A stretch of DNA of 64,000 nt from Bacteroidales bacterium (GCA_031286165.1 JAITUU010000003.1:1-64000); one strand, 5' to 3'. Shown: positions 47,915-57,972, counted from the first letter of the stretch. The notes: generated by a model not told the origin, from the sequence alone. A program made the numbers and translations.

Positions 47915-49435
47915 ATGAACGAAGAATTATTGAATTTTACCTTGCCCGAAAAAGAAGAAACATTTATCAAGGTTATAGGTGTTGGGGGCGGCGGCGGCAA
48001 TGCCGTGAATTACATGTACAATCAAGGCATACACAATGTGGATTTCATAGTGTGCAATACCGATGTGCAGGATTTCAAAAAAAGTCCGGTGGCAACTAAA
48101 ATTGCACTCGGCGGCGAACTCACCGGCGGACACGGAGCAGGCAGCGATGCCGAAATTGGCGAACGCGCCGCTCGCGAAAGCACCAACGCCATTCGTGAAC
48201 TATTGGAAGACGGCACTCGCATGGTATTCATTACCGCCGGCATGGGCGGTGGCACCGGCACCGGTGCCGCACCGGTAGTTGCCGAAATTGCCAAAGATAT
48301 GAACATACTCACCGTAGGTGTGGTTACACTCCCCTTCCGATTTGAGGGAAATCGCCGTTTGGAACAAGCAATTAAAGGCATAGAAACCCTCAGTGCCCAC
48401 GTTGATTCACTGCTCATTATCAATAATAATTCTCTGAGCGAAATGTATGGCAATCTCAAAATGAGCGAAGCATTCAGCAAAGCCGATTCTATTTTAACCA
48501 CCGCAGTAAAAGGTACGGTGGAAATTATGACCAAACCGGGACAGCAAAATGTGGATTTCAACGATGTGCGAAAAGTGCTCAAAGATAGCGGTGTAGCACT
48601 CATGACTACCGGCATTGCTTCGGGCGAAGACCGCGCCTACCAAGCCGTGAGCCAAGCCTTAGACAATCCTTTGCTCAATAAAGCCGATATTCGCGGTGCA
48701 AAAAATGCCTTAGTAAACATTAGTTACGGCGCGGGAGAAAACGAAATCACACTCGATGAGGCTACGCTTATCAATGAATTTGTGCAAGAAAAAGCAGGTG
48801 CCGATGTGGATTTGAAATTCGGTTCGGTGATTGATGAAAATTTAAACAACGAAATCAAAGTAACGCTCATAGCCACCGGATTCGATGTGAGAGATATTCC
48901 CGATTTCAAAAATCTGAAAGTAAAACCCTCTTCTCCCTCCGGTAATCCGCAAAACACCGAAGCCGAAAATATTGTGATAGATTTTGTGAGCAGCGTGCGC
49001 GATAAAGAAGATTTGAGCGAATATCACACGCCGCCAAGTCAGCGAAAACCTATTGAGTACAATCCGCAGGCACACACTGCTGCGCAAACACAAGAAAAAA
49101 CAACCGCTGCAAACACCGAACCAATTACCATTACCCTGCTCAATACCGACAATCAATTTGCTGCCAAAGCAGCGCAGGCGCAAGCGCACAATGCTGCGCC
49201 GCAAACCTTCGATTACGGTGCTGTGCGCGGCGGCGACATTAGCGCGTGGGAAAATCAACCGGCATATTTACGAAAAAATCAAAGCGTGCCACCGGTGCAA
49301 GAAGTAGCGCAACCTTACAACGAAATGCAAGTGGTAAACCCCGCACAATCCACTGTTTCTCGATTTTCACTAAGCGAAACTGCCGATGGTATTTATTTAG
49401 AAAAAAACAAATATATTCACCGCAACGTAGATTAA
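47915..49435 (+). CDS. ftsZ: tubulin-like division protein FtsZ
   Basis: GTPase that forms the division ring. 506 residues. GTP-binding motifs: IGVGGGGGNAVNYM and GGGTGTGAAPVVAEIAK (about 110-126). A long Ala/Gln/Asn-rich linker follows the core from about residue 330, and the C-terminal peptide is RFSLSETADGIYLEKNKYIH, the FtsA-binding end typical of Bacteroidota. Confidence 0.96.
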   Translation: MNEELLNFTLPEKEETFIKVIGVGGGGGNAVNYMYNQGIHNVDFIVCNTDVQDFKKSPVATKIALGGELTGGHGAGSDAEIGERAARESTNAIRELLEDGTRMVFITAGMGGGTGTGAAPVVAEIAKDMNILTVGVVTLPFRFEGNRRLEQAIKGIETLSAHVDSLLIINNNSLSEMYGNLKMSEAFSKADSILTTAVKGTVEIMTKPGQQNVDFNDVRKVLKDSGVALMTTGIASGEDRAYQAVSQALDNPLLNKADIRGAKNALVNISYGAGENEITLDEATLINEFVQEKAGADVDLKFGSVIDENLNNEIKVTLIATGFDVRDIPDFKNLKVKPSSPSGNPQNTEAENIVIDFVSSVRDKEDLSEYHTPPSQRKPIEYNPQAHTAAQTQEKTTAANTEPITITLLNTDNQFAAKAAQAQAHNAAPQTFDYGAVRGGDISAWENQPAYLRKNQSVPPVQEVAQPYNEMQVVNPAQSTVSRFSLSETADGIYLEKNKYIHRNVD

Positions 49436-49476
49436 AATTTGAAAAATTGCGTTATCAATGTTTCAATTAAATTATC

Positions 49477-49484
49477 TATTTTTG
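49477..49484 (+). promoter_or_regulatory. -7 type box immediately before dxs
   Basis: TATTTTTG ends 4 bases before the dxs ATG. If used, transcription would begin at or past the start codon, implying a nearly leaderless message; chance is also possible in this AT-rich gap. Confidence 0.3.
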
Positions 49485-49488
49485 CAGA

Positions 49489-51375
49489 ATGAAATTACTT
49501 GATGCTATACAAATTCCCGATGATGTACGCAAACTGAGCATAGAACAACTTGCTCAACTCTGCAAAGAATTGCGCGAATTTATTATAGACGAAAGTAGTC
49601 GCAATCCGGGTCATTTTGGCGCAAGTTTGGGCACGGTGGAACTCACCGTAGCACTGCACTACGCCCTCAATACTCCTCACGACCGCATAGTGTGGGACGT
49701 AGGGCATCAAGCCTACGCGCACAAAATTATTACCGGGCGCAAAGAGCAATTTCACTCCAATCGCACTTTTGGCGGCATTTCGGGCTTTCCCAATCCTGCC
49801 GAAAGCGAATACGATTCCTTTATTGCCGGACACTCCTCCACCTCTATTTCCGCTGCGCTCGGCATGGCTATTGCCGCTCAGCAGCAAGGCGTGGAGCGAC
49901 ACATTGTAGCCGTTATCGGCGATGGTTCCATGACCGGCGGCATGGCATTTGAAGCCCTCAATCATGCGGGATTTGCCAATGCCAATATTCTGGTAATTCT
50001 CAACGACAACAATATGGCGATTGATGCCGGTGTAGGTGCGCTCAATCAATATTTACTCGATATTTCCACTTCGCGAATGTATAATACCCTTAAAAATACT
50101 ACATGGAATTTTTTGGAGCGAGTAAGTAATTTTGGTGTAAACATTAAAAAAATGGCGCAAAAAACCGGCAACGCTTTCAAGTCGATGCTTTTGAAAGAAA
50201 GCAATCTTTTTGAAGCCTTCAATTTCCGCTATTTCGGACCGGTGGACGGGCACAATGTGTTTCAACTTGTGCGCACTATTCAAGATTTGCAGCAAATTCC
50301 CGGACCAAAACTGCTCCATATAAAAACCCAGAAAGGAAAAGGATTTAAACCCGCCGAAGAAAAACAAACCGAGTGGCACGCACCGCGAAAATTCAACAAA
50401 CACACCGGCGAAATGATTTCTGCTCCCGATGCTCGCCTCACACCACCTAAATATCAAAAAGTATTTGGCGAAACATTGCTGGAATTAGCCGCCTTAGATG
50501 AGCGCGTAGTAGGCGTTACGCCGGCTATGGCTTCCGGTTGTTCCATGAATATTCTCATGAACGCCATGCCACACCGCGCTTTCGATGTGGGCATAGCCGA
50601 GCAGCACGCCGTAACCTTTGCCGCAGGCATGGCAAAAGACGGACTTCTGCCTTTTTGCAATATTTATTCGAGTTTTATGCAGCGAGCCTACGACCAAGTA
50701 ATTCACGATGTGGCACTGCAACAATTGCCCGTAATCTTTTGTTTAGACCGCGCCGGACTTGTGGGTGCCGATGGTGCCACGCATCACGGAATGTTCGACA
50801 TTGCCTTCATGCGTGCCATTCCCCACCTGATAGTGGCATCGCCCCTGCACGAAATAGAACTGCGCAACCTCCTTTACACCGCATATAAAGCCGAAAAACC
50901 CTTTGTAATTCGCTATCCGCGCGGTGGTGGGCAATTTGTGGATTGGAAACTTCCTATGGAAGAATTGGAAATCGGTAAAGGAATGTGCATTCGCGAAGGA
51001 AACGACATAGCCATACTCGCTTTTGGACCACTCGGCTACCGCGCCCACACCGTAGCCGAAACGGTGGCAAAAACTCACAATATCAGCGTTGCCGTGTATA
51101 ATATGCGCTTTGTAAAACCACTTGATACAGAACTATTGAACAACATTTTTGCAAAATTCTCTGCTATTATTACCATCGAAGACGGTGTAAAAACCGGCGG
51201 TTTCGGTTCGGCTATTGAAGAATATGCGCAACAGCAACGCGCACAAGTTGCCATTACCGTGTGCGGACTTCCCGATGAATTTATTCCTCACGGCACGCAA
51301 AACGAACTTCACGCACTGTGCGGGCTGAACGAAGAAGGAATTACCCAAACTATTCTGCAAAACGCAAAGAAATAG
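49489..51375 (+). CDS. dxs: 1-deoxy-D-xylulose-5-phosphate synthase
   Basis: ThDP enzyme that starts the MEP isoprenoid pathway from pyruvate and glyceraldehyde 3-phosphate. 628 residues. Motifs: GHFGASLGTVELTVALHY, WDVGHQAYAHKIITGR, IGDGSMTGGMAFEALN (GDG metal site) and FDVGIAEQHAVTFAAGMA (catalytic Glu). Another MEP-pathway gene, ispH, is also in the window at 56435. Confidence 0.96.
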   Translation: MKLLDAIQIPDDVRKLSIEQLAQLCKELREFIIDESSRNPGHFGASLGTVELTVALHYALNTPHDRIVWDVGHQAYAHKIITGRKEQFHSNRTFGGISGFPNPAESEYDSFIAGHSSTSISAALGMAIAAQQQGVERHIVAVIGDGSMTGGMAFEALNHAGFANANILVILNDNNMAIDAGVGALNQYLLDISTSRMYNTLKNTTWNFLERVSNFGVNIKKMAQKTGNAFKSMLLKESNLFEAFNFRYFGPVDGHNVFQLVRTIQDLQQIPGPKLLHIKTQKGKGFKPAEEKQTEWHAPRKFNKHTGEMISAPDARLTPPKYQKVFGETLLELAALDERVVGVTPAMASGCSMNILMNAMPHRAFDVGIAEQHAVTFAAGMAKDGLLPFCNIYSSFMQRAYDQVIHDVALQQLPVIFCLDRAGLVGADGATHHGMFDIAFMRAIPHLIVASPLHEIELRNLLYTAYKAEKPFVIRYPRGGGQFVDWKLPMEELEIGKGMCIREGNDIAILAFGPLGYRAHTVAETVAKTHNISVAVYNMRFVKPLDTELLNNIFAKFSAIITIEDGVKTGGFGSAIEEYAQQQRAQVAITVCGLPDEFIPHGTQNELHALCGLNEEGITQTILQNAKK

Positions 51376-51385
51376 GCACAAAAAA

Positions 51386-51414
51386 AATGTTTTGCCGAAA
51401 ATCGACAAAACATT
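51386..51414. terminator. bidirectional terminator between dxs and the alcohol dehydrogenase
   Basis: A 9-bp stem (51386-51394 with 51406-51414) with an 11-nt loop and an A-run before it, between convergent genes. Confidence 0.6.
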
Positions 51415-51440
51415 CTTCTCTTTATATTGAACATGTGGGT

Positions 51441-52601
51441 TTACAATCTATTGGCAAGGATTTTTTCAACTACTTCGGGAGTAATATCGCCGGCTTCGCC
51501 GAAATGCACCACACCGCGAGCAGCCAATCGTTGCGCAACTTTTTCGCAGGTATCTTTTTTCAAATCATAGGCACTCAATCGAGTGGGCACGCCGAGTGAT
51601 TCAAAAAACTCAACCGTTTTTGCTATCGTTGCATCTATTCGTTCGTCTTTACTTCCTTTGCTAATTCCCCAAATTCGTTCGCCGTATTGCAGTATTTTAT
51701 CGCCTTTCACTGTGCGGCGCACGTTCATATTGCCGGGAAGCACCATTGCAAGCGTGCGTGCGTGGTCTATTCCGTAGAGCGCGGTTAATTCATGCCCAAT
51801 TACGTGAGTACTCCAATCCTCAATGGCTCCGCGCGAAATAATACCGTTGAGAGCCATCGTTGCGCTCCACATAAAATTCGCCATAGCATCGTAGTTTTGG
51901 TGTTCGTTCATTACCACCGGCGCAGAATCTATCAACACGCGGAGTACTCCCTCTGCCCACAAATCTTGCAGCGGTGTATTGTTCGGAATGGTTAAATATT
52001 GCTCCATTACGTGCACAAAAGCATCTACTATACCATTTGCTATTTGTCTATCGGGAAGCGAGAAACACACTTCGGGGTCTAAAATCGAGAATTTCGGCAT
52101 TACAAAAGGACTTCCAAAACTCAATTTTTCGTGAGTACTTTTTCGTGAAACCACAGAATTTCCGTTCATTTCGCTGCCTGTGGCAGGAAGGGTGAGCACG
52201 CAACCAAGCGGCATTGCTTGTTTTACTTCCACTGTTCCTTGCAAAATTCCCCATGGTTCCACACCTTCCGGCAAACATAGTGCCGCAGCCAAAAATTTAG
52301 TTCCGTCTATTACCGAACCACCGCCCACAGGCAGCAAAAAAGTAATACCTTCGCGTTTTGCAATTTCATACGCTTCCATCATAGTTTCGTAACTCGGATT
52401 AGGTTCTATTCCGCTAAATTCTATGTAATCGAAGCCTTTGAGAGCCTTTGCAACTTGCTCATATACACCATTGCGTTTGATACTACCTCCTCCATAGAGA
52501 AACAGAATTTTTGCGTCTTGCGGAAGATGTTTTGAAAGTTCTGCAATAGTATTTTTTCCAAAAATAATAGATACGGGATTGTAAAAATTAAAATTGTTCA
52601 T
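51441..52601 (-). CDS. iron-containing alcohol dehydrogenase (YqhD/butanol dehydrogenase type)
   Basis: 386 residues of the group III Fe-dependent dehydrogenases, which reduce aldehydes with NAD(P)H. Motifs: the nucleotide-binding LPVGGGSVIDGTK (about 95-107), and metal ligands from NGIVDAFVHVMEQYL (Asp and His) and STHVIGHELTALYGIDHARTL (His residues). It may consume aldehydes as an electron sink; the substrate is unknown. It has terminators on both sides and is likely single. Confidence 0.9.
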   Translation of the reverse strand: MNNFNFYNPVSIIFGKNTIAELSKHLPQDAKILFLYGGGSIKRNGVYEQVAKALKGFDYIEFSGIEPNPSYETMMEAYEIAKREGITFLLPVGGGSVIDGTKFLAAALCLPEGVEPWGILQGTVEVKQAMPLGCVLTLPATGSEMNGNSVVSRKSTHEKLSFGSPFVMPKFSILDPEVCFSLPDRQIANGIVDAFVHVMEQYLTIPNNTPLQDLWAEGVLRVLIDSAPVVMNEHQNYDAMANFMWSATMALNGIISRGAIEDWSTHVIGHELTALYGIDHARTLAMVLPGNMNVRRTVKGDKILQYGERIWGISKGSKDERIDATIAKTVEFFESLGVPTRLSAYDLKKDTCEKVAQRLAARGVVHFGEAGDITPEVVEKILANRL

Positions 52602-52700
52602 GGCAGTAATTTTTTTATAGTTAATAATTTATTTCGGCTCTGCTCGCAGAGAAATATGTTGCGAAAATATAACAATTTTGCATAGTTTTCTTTTTTTCGT

Positions 52701-52739
52701 TATGAAAAAACTCATACGTGCATTATGAGTTTTTTCATA
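52701..52739. terminator. terminator after the ComA/TPR gene pair
   Basis: A perfect 16-bp stem (52701-52716 with 52724-52739) with a 7-nt loop and A6/T6 runs within it. It lies 65 bases after the comA stop on the minus strand. Confidence 0.75.
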
Positions 52740-52803
52740 GTTTATATGCTGTTTTTTTCAAGAAACTTATACTCTGCGAGTTGTGTTTTTTCGCGCCGAA
52801 AAA

Positions 52804-53571
52804 TTATTTTGTGGGCAAGTGATGAAAAAATGTATCGCCGCGCAAACCCATACGAAGTGCTTCCAATGCTATAATTTCGTTGGTGGCTATATTTCCCACA
52901 TTCACATCGCTGCCAAAAAGATGTATAAACAGCACTTGTTGGGTTTTGAGCGGAGCCTCCCACATAATTTTTTCAATGGGCACATTGGCACCAATAAAAT
53001 TGATGAGTTCCATATTGGGCGAGCCATCACGATTGAAAATACCGATGGTGCCGCTTTCGCGTGCTTCGGTAATTACTTTCACCGAACCGGCTGCGAGTTC
53101 TGCCTGCATTTGTTCTATCCATTCTTGCGGAGTGTAGTGCACACTCACGTCTTTGGACCCCACTTCGGAAATCACCGTAAAATTTTTCTTCAATTCTTTT
53201 ATGTATTCAAGTTTCTGCGCGTGTTCCATATCAATAGTGCCATCGCTCACTTCGGCAACTTCTATGCGGTATTTTTCCAAAAACTGCTGATATTCTTTGA
53301 ACATATTGCGAGCAATAAAGAGTTCAAAAAGCGTTCCGCCAAAGTAAGGAACAATGTTTGCCGCTTTATAAATGCGGATTTTTTCTTCCAAATTGGGAGT
53401 AATGAGCGAAGTGCCAAAGCCTATTTTCATAAAATCGACATATTCGGCACTATCGGCAGCAATTCCTTGTGCTTCTAAGGACGTTAAACCTTTGTCGATA
53501 ACCATAGTGAGTGCCTTTTGGCGCGGTTTTTCTTCGCGTTTGGGCACGAAGGGTAATTCAAAATTTAGCAT
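52804..53571 (-). CDS. phosphosulfolactate synthase (ComA) family protein
   Basis: 255 residues with the TIM-barrel features of the ComA family: TMVIDKGLTSLEAQG, YVDFMKIGFGTSLI, YFGGTLFELFIARN, VEVSDGTI (seen as VAEVSDGTI) and VITEARESGTIGI. In methanogens ComA makes phosphosulfolactate from sulfite and phosphoenolpyruvate for coenzyme M. In Bacteroidota no coenzyme M is known, so the protein may feed sulfolactate or sulfonolipid metabolism, which is inference. Its first 14 bases overlap the preceding TPR gene. Confidence 0.85.
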   Translation of the reverse strand: MLNFELPFVPKREEKPRQKALTMVIDKGLTSLEAQGIAADSAEYVDFMKIGFGTSLITPNLEEKIRIYKAANIVPYFGGTLFELFIARNMFKEYQQFLEKYRIEVAEVSDGTIDMEHAQKLEYIKELKKNFTVISEVGSKDVSVHYTPQEWIEQMQAELAAGSVKVITEARESGTIGIFNRDGSPNMELINFIGANVPIEKIMWEAPLKTQQVLFIHLFGSDVNVGNIATNEIIALEALRMGLRGDTFFHHLPTK

Positions 53572-54760
53572 ATTCTGTATGTATTATAGTGTGAAAAAGT
53601 TTTAATTGTTCGGGGTTCAATTGACAAGTATCGAAAAACACCTCTGCCATATCGGGATTTTGTGCATATCCTTTTTTTAAATACGCTAAGGCTTTTTTCT
53701 CTTTCTTTTGTGCTATGCACAATTCCGCGAGCGTATAATATATTGGTGCATCGGTGGTGTATTCCAAGGCATCGTGTAATACCATTATTGCCTTATCGGG
53801 TTTGCCGGCATTACGAAGTATTGTGGAAAATTTTAACCAAATTTCAGTATTCGCAGCATCTATTTGCACTGCGTTGAAACACAGTTCAACAGCCTCTTTG
53901 TAAAGGTCTAACGCCGAAAGCAACATAGCACAATCCGCCGCAATATCAGTATTGTCAGGGTCTATCTGTAAGGATTTTTCAAACATTTCAAGTGCGGTTT
54001 GATAGTCTTCGTTCAAGGCTTTTATGCGAGCAAGTGCCGCCCATGCTTCTGCGTGATTGGAGTCTATATCAAGTACTTTTTGCCAATACATTTCCGACAT
54101 TTCTATATTTTCCTCCCTAAAATATATATCTGCCAGAATTTCGAGTGCACCCAATTGCTCCGGATTCAGTTTCAGCACTTCATGATACATCTCTTTTGCT
54201 TCTTCATGTTTCCCCATGTTTTGCAAACACGAAGCCTGCAATAATAGTATCAATTCATCGTTTGGATTAATTGCTATGGCATAATTCAGCGATTCTATGG
54301 AATTTTCATACTCGCCTATTTCCCAATACATGGTTCCCAAATCAAACCACGCTTCAGCATGATACGGATTTATGCGCACTACGTCTTTAAAGAGCGGTAT
54401 TGCTTTTTTTGCATTGTCCTGCGCTTGATAACAAAGAGCCATAAGATAGAAAAAATCGGGGTTTTCAGGTTCCAAATTCACCAACTTAAGGAGTATTTGC
54501 AAAGCATCGTCTTCTCTGCCGCAATCCAACAAAAACCGTACTTTTCGCGCCGCTATCTCTACGGTGAAACCATGTTGTTTTTCGGCATAATTGAATAATT
54601 GCAGTATTGTTTTATCCGGCACACCACGTTCGGAATACTCATCTATAAGAAATAAAAATTCCGCACTATCAAAATACTGCTCCTTACGAGTTTTCAACAT
54701 GGCATCGCATTTTTTGAGCAATGCGGCAATTTCTTTATCGTTACAATTTTCGTGAGTCAT
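53558..54760 (-). CDS. TPR-repeat protein
   Basis: 400 residues made largely of tetratricopeptide repeats; about eight to ten units are visible from residue 75 on (for example AWFDLGTMYWEIGEYENSI, AWAALARIKALNEDYQTA). No signal peptide, so cytoplasmic. TPR proteins are docking surfaces for other proteins. It overlaps the ComA-like gene by 14 bases, so the two are coupled. Confidence 0.9.
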   Translation of the reverse strand: MTHENCNDKEIAALLKKCDAMLKTRKEQYFDSAEFLFLIDEYSERGVPDKTILQLFNYAEKQHGFTVEIAARKVRFLLDCGREDDALQILLKLVNLEPENPDFFYLMALCYQAQDNAKKAIPLFKDVVRINPYHAEAWFDLGTMYWEIGEYENSIESLNYAIAINPNDELILLLQASCLQNMGKHEEAKEMYHEVLKLNPEQLGALEILADIYFREENIEMSEMYWQKVLDIDSNHAEAWAALARIKALNEDYQTALEMFEKSLQIDPDNTDIAADCAMLLSALDLYKEAVELCFNAVQIDAANTEIWLKFSTILRNAGKPDKAIMVLHDALEYTTDAPIYYTLAELCIAQKKEKKALAYLKKGYAQNPDMAEVFFDTCQLNPEQLKLFHTIIHTEYAKF

Positions 54761-54784
54761 ATAGTTTATGTTTGTTCTCAGTTT

Positions 54785-56341
54785 TCAGTTAGATAAATGC
54801 TCCGGACGCAGTAAGTCGGTAATTTCTTTCACCGGATTGAAAGTTTCTATGGGAATTTCCACAAACAGAGTGTTCCAATTCGACATGGCACCATTCCACA
54901 ATCCCGGCAATTCCAATGCTTTCAAATCCTTACCGTTGCTGCTTTTGGTGGTTATAATTCCCGAATTTTCATCTACAAAGTCAAATAAGTTATATTTTTT
55001 TCCTTCACTATTTTTCACGCCGCACACCAAATCCACCGGATTGAAATGCGTAGATGCGTTCAAAATTGCCATTTGTTGTTCGTTGTCAGTATCAATCTGT
55101 GCTTTTTCTATAATTTGCAGTGTTTGCGCACCATCGCTTTCTTGCACAAAAAATGGTCCGCCGCCCGGCTCTCCTTCATTTTTCACCATGCCGCACACAC
55201 GAATAGGGCGATTAAGCACTTCCAAAATATATTCTTTGGCATCGTTTCGCGCCCACGTTTCAAATCCATCGGGAAAGCGGAAAAATAATTTTTCCGACAA
55301 AAATCTACACACATTATTAAATCGTTTATCCGACAAATGACGGCTTTTACCCACTTTTGCAAAATATTTATAGAGCGTATTTTGATAGTCTATCAAAATG
55401 CCGGCAAGCACTTTTTTGTACAACACCGTAGAATCTTTGTGCGAATCAGGAACAACGTTGTCTATATTTTTTATAAAAATAATATCATAATCCAAATTAT
55501 TCAAATTTTCTATCAACGCACCGTGTCCTGCCGGGCGAAAAAGCAGCGAGCCATCGGCATTTTCAAAAGGAGTGTTATCTACATTCACCGCAATGGTATC
55601 GGTAGAAGGCTGCTGAATACTATAATTGGTGTAATATTTTGCGCCGTATTTCGCCTGATAGTCGCCTTTGGTATCGTTCACGCAATCTTTGAAACCCTGC
55701 ATAAATTCCGGCGACACGGTGAAGTGAATGTTCACATCGTTATTGTGCTGCTTAGCATAGAGCGCACCTTCCACCAAATGTTCCTCCACCGCCGTGCGGC
55801 TTTTCGCGCCGTATTTGTGAAAAAGCACCAAACCTTTGGGCAAATTGCCGTAATTCAATCCTTTGGGCGAAACTATATAATCCACTATGGGTTTATAGTC
55901 TTTTTTTACCAAAAGAGTTTCAATGGCAAAACCATCGTGCCTCAAAACTTCCGCTAATTGCCCATAAAACGCAAATTTTTCAATATTTTCTATAAATCCC
56001 GAAGGCGTGTGCAGTCCTTGTTTGGCAAAGAGTTTTTCGTAACTTTCGGGTGTGCCATCGTATTGTTCCAAAATAGTAAAAAGCATTTTAAACATGCGGG
56101 TAGCAGCACCCGAAGCCGGCACAAATTTCACAATACTTTTGTGTTTTTTCTTTTTATCGTAGAGTTTTGCATATTTCGCCGCTTCTTTGTCGTCAAAGCG
56201 CAAAATACCATGCCCCAACACTGCCGGAGCCACTATATTCATGGGGGGAAAACCCGTAGCAAATCGTTGCAACTGTTTTTCAACACGTTCCACCGCAATA
56301 TCTTTATTTTGAATTTCCAAAGTTTGTAATTGTGTTAGCAT
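54785..56341 (-). CDS. DUF4301 family protein
   Basis: 518 residues of a family mostly restricted to Bacteroidota. Visible features are VKFVPASGAATRMFK near the N-terminus, a middle segment GLVLFHKYGAKSRTAVEEHL, RPAGHGALIENLNNLDYDII and the C-terminal NPVKEITDLLRPEHLS. The GASGA-type loop and the RPAGHGAL segment resemble sugar-nucleotidyltransferase folds, so a nucleotide-sugar reaction is possible. A TATATTTG box lies at 56378-56371. It starts 24 bases from the TPR gene region. Confidence 0.8.
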   Translation of the reverse strand: MLTQLQTLEIQNKDIAVERVEKQLQRFATGFPPMNIVAPAVLGHGILRFDDKEAAKYAKLYDKKKKHKSIVKFVPASGAATRMFKMLFTILEQYDGTPESYEKLFAKQGLHTPSGFIENIEKFAFYGQLAEVLRHDGFAIETLLVKKDYKPIVDYIVSPKGLNYGNLPKGLVLFHKYGAKSRTAVEEHLVEGALYAKQHNNDVNIHFTVSPEFMQGFKDCVNDTKGDYQAKYGAKYYTNYSIQQPSTDTIAVNVDNTPFENADGSLLFRPAGHGALIENLNNLDYDIIFIKNIDNVVPDSHKDSTVLYKKVLAGILIDYQNTLYKYFAKVGKSRHLSDKRFNNVCRFLSEKLFFRFPDGFETWARNDAKEYILEVLNRPIRVCGMVKNEGEPGGGPFFVQESDGAQTLQIIEKAQIDTDNEQQMAILNASTHFNPVDLVCGVKNSEGKKYNLFDFVDENSGIITTKSSNGKDLKALELPGLWNGAMSNWNTLFVEIPIETFNPVKEITDLLRPEHLSN

Positions 56342-56370
56342 AATTGATTGTGTTTTTGTAAATTAACGCC

Positions 56371-56378
56371 CAAATATA
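56371..56378 (-). promoter_or_regulatory. -7 box for the DUF4301 gene
   Basis: TATATTTG on the minus strand, 29 bases before the start at 56341. No convincing -33 element was found at the usual distance. Confidence 0.45.
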
Positions 56379-56434
56379 ACAATTTTCACAGAGAGATGTA
56401 TGTACACGCCACAAAAAATCGCAAAAATATGTTC

Positions 56435-57331
56435 TCACCGCATGGTTTTCAATCTCCCTGCAATTTCTTCCATAAGCCATTTAGGAGTAGAAGTGGCACC
56501 ACAAATACCGATTGATTGCTGTTTATGTATGGGCAAATCACTCAAATCATCTGCCGTACTCACAAAGTGGGTGTTGGCATTCACTTGTTTGCAAATATTG
56601 AAAAGCACTTTTCCGTTGGAACTCTTGCTGTCGCTCACAAAAAGTATCATATCGTATTGCTGCGCAAAGAGTTTCAGTTCGGCTTCGCGATTTGCCACTT
56701 GGCGGCAAATAGTATCGAAAGAAGTGAAGTGCGTGGGTGTGGACAGTGTGCGCAGTTTCCACTGAATGGTGTGTTGTAACTGTTCAAAATCATGCAAACT
56801 TTTGGTGGTTTGCGAGTACAAAAACAGCGATTTTCCGAAATCAATGCGATTTATATCTTGGGGCGAATTAATAACGAGTGCGGTATTTTTGGTTTGTCCC
56901 AAAAGCCCCACTACTTCGGCGTGTCCTTCTTTTCCGAATATCAGAATTTGCTGCGTTTCGGGAGAACCTTGTTCAAACTGTGCTTTAATTTTCCGTTGCA
57001 ATCGCGCCACCACCGGGCAGGTGGCATCTATTATGGTAAGATTATTTCGTTTTGCAATTTCATAGGTTTCGGGCGGCTCACCGTGCGCACGCAGCAACAC
57101 GGTAGCATTGCGCAATTTTTTAAATTCCTCGTACTGAATGGTGCGTAGCCCTTTGTGTTCCAAGCGTTGTACTTCGGCATTATTGTGCACTATATCGCCC
57201 AAGCAATAGAGCGGTTGTGTGGTTTTGAGCGCGAGTTCGGCTTGCTGTATGGCATGGCGCACACCAAAGCAAAAACCCGATTTGTCGTCTATTTGTATGA
57301 GCGGCTGTTCTGTATATAATTCAGTATCCAT
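56435..57331 (-). CDS. ispH: 4-hydroxy-3-methylbut-2-enyl diphosphate reductase
   Basis: Last enzyme of the MEP pathway, yielding IPP and DMAPP. The three cysteines that hold the Fe-S cluster are Cys-21 (SGFCFGVRHA), Cys-105 (DATCPVVARL) and Cys-209 (FDTICRQVANRE). The substrate His residues are in HNNAE (49), RAHGE (83) and EGHAEV (137). 298 residues. It begins 43 bases inside the cmk gene in another frame. Confidence 0.94.
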   Translation of the reverse strand: MDTELYTEQPLIQIDDKSGFCFGVRHAIQQAELALKTTQPLYCLGDIVHNNAEVQRLEHKGLRTIQYEEFKKLRNATVLLRAHGEPPETYEIAKRNNLTIIDATCPVVARLQRKIKAQFEQGSPETQQILIFGKEGHAEVVGLLGQTKNTALVINSPQDINRIDFGKSLFLYSQTTKSLHDFEQLQHTIQWKLRTLSTPTHFTSFDTICRQVANREAELKLFAQQYDMILFVSDSKSSNGKVLFNICKQVNANTHFVSTADDLSDLPIHKQQSIGICGATSTPKWLMEEIAGRLKTMR

Positions 57332-57972
57332 GTCAGTTGTTCTTCGCGTGTCATATTCGAGGTATCTACCACCACCGCATCGGGGGCTTGCCGCAGGGGA
57401 CTTTCGCTGCGAGTGCTGTCTATCAAGTCGCGCTGTTCTATATTTTTGAGCACTTCGGCAAAATCGACGTGTTCACCTTTTGCCTGCAATTCATCGTAGC
57501 GGCGTTGCGCACGCACCTGCGCGGCAGCAGTTACAAAAAATTTAAAATCGGCATGAGGAAACACCACCGTGCCAATATCGCGACCGTCCATTACAATATT
57601 TCCTTGCGAAGCGTAACTTTGTTGCAAAGCCACCATTTGTGCCCGCACAAAAGGAATTTTAGCCACTTCGCTCACCACATTTGCCACTTCGAGCGAGCGA
57701 ATGAGCGTTTCTACATTTTCGCCATTGAGGTAAGTTTGCTGCACGTTTGTGGTAGAATCTACCTCAAAACGAATATGAATATCACCCATCATGCCGCGCA
57801 ATGTTTCTTCGTTCACGCGCGAATATTCCACGCAGTGATGGCGCATAGCATAGAGCGTAACGGCGCGATACATTGCCCCTGTGTCTATATATACAAAACC
57901 GAGAACCTGCGCAATTCCTTTGGCAATGGTGCTTTTCCCGCACGAAGAATGTCCGTCAATAGCGATTATCAT
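57289..57972 (-). CDS. cmk: cytidylate kinase
   Basis: Phosphorylates CMP and dCMP. 227 residues from ATG 57972, beginning MIIAIDGHSSCGKST; P-loop GHSSCGKST is residues 7-15. Also visible: YIDTGAMYRAVTLY, MDGRDIGTVVFPHADFKFFVTA and RRYDELQAKG. The upstream 58 in-frame codons overlap porQ and are rejected. The start overlaps the porQ stop as ATGA, and the 3' end overlaps ispH. Confidence 0.95.
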   Translation of the reverse strand: MIIAIDGHSSCGKSTIAKGIAQVLGFVYIDTGAMYRAVTLYAMRHHCVEYSRVNEETLRGMMGDIHIRFEVDSTTNVQQTYLNGENVETLIRSLEVANVVSEVAKIPFVRAQMVALQQSYASQGNIVMDGRDIGTVVFPHADFKFFVTAAAQVRAQRRYDELQAKGEHVDFAEVLKNIEQRDLIDSTRSESPLRQAPDAVVVDTSNMTREEQLTWILNYIQNSRSYK

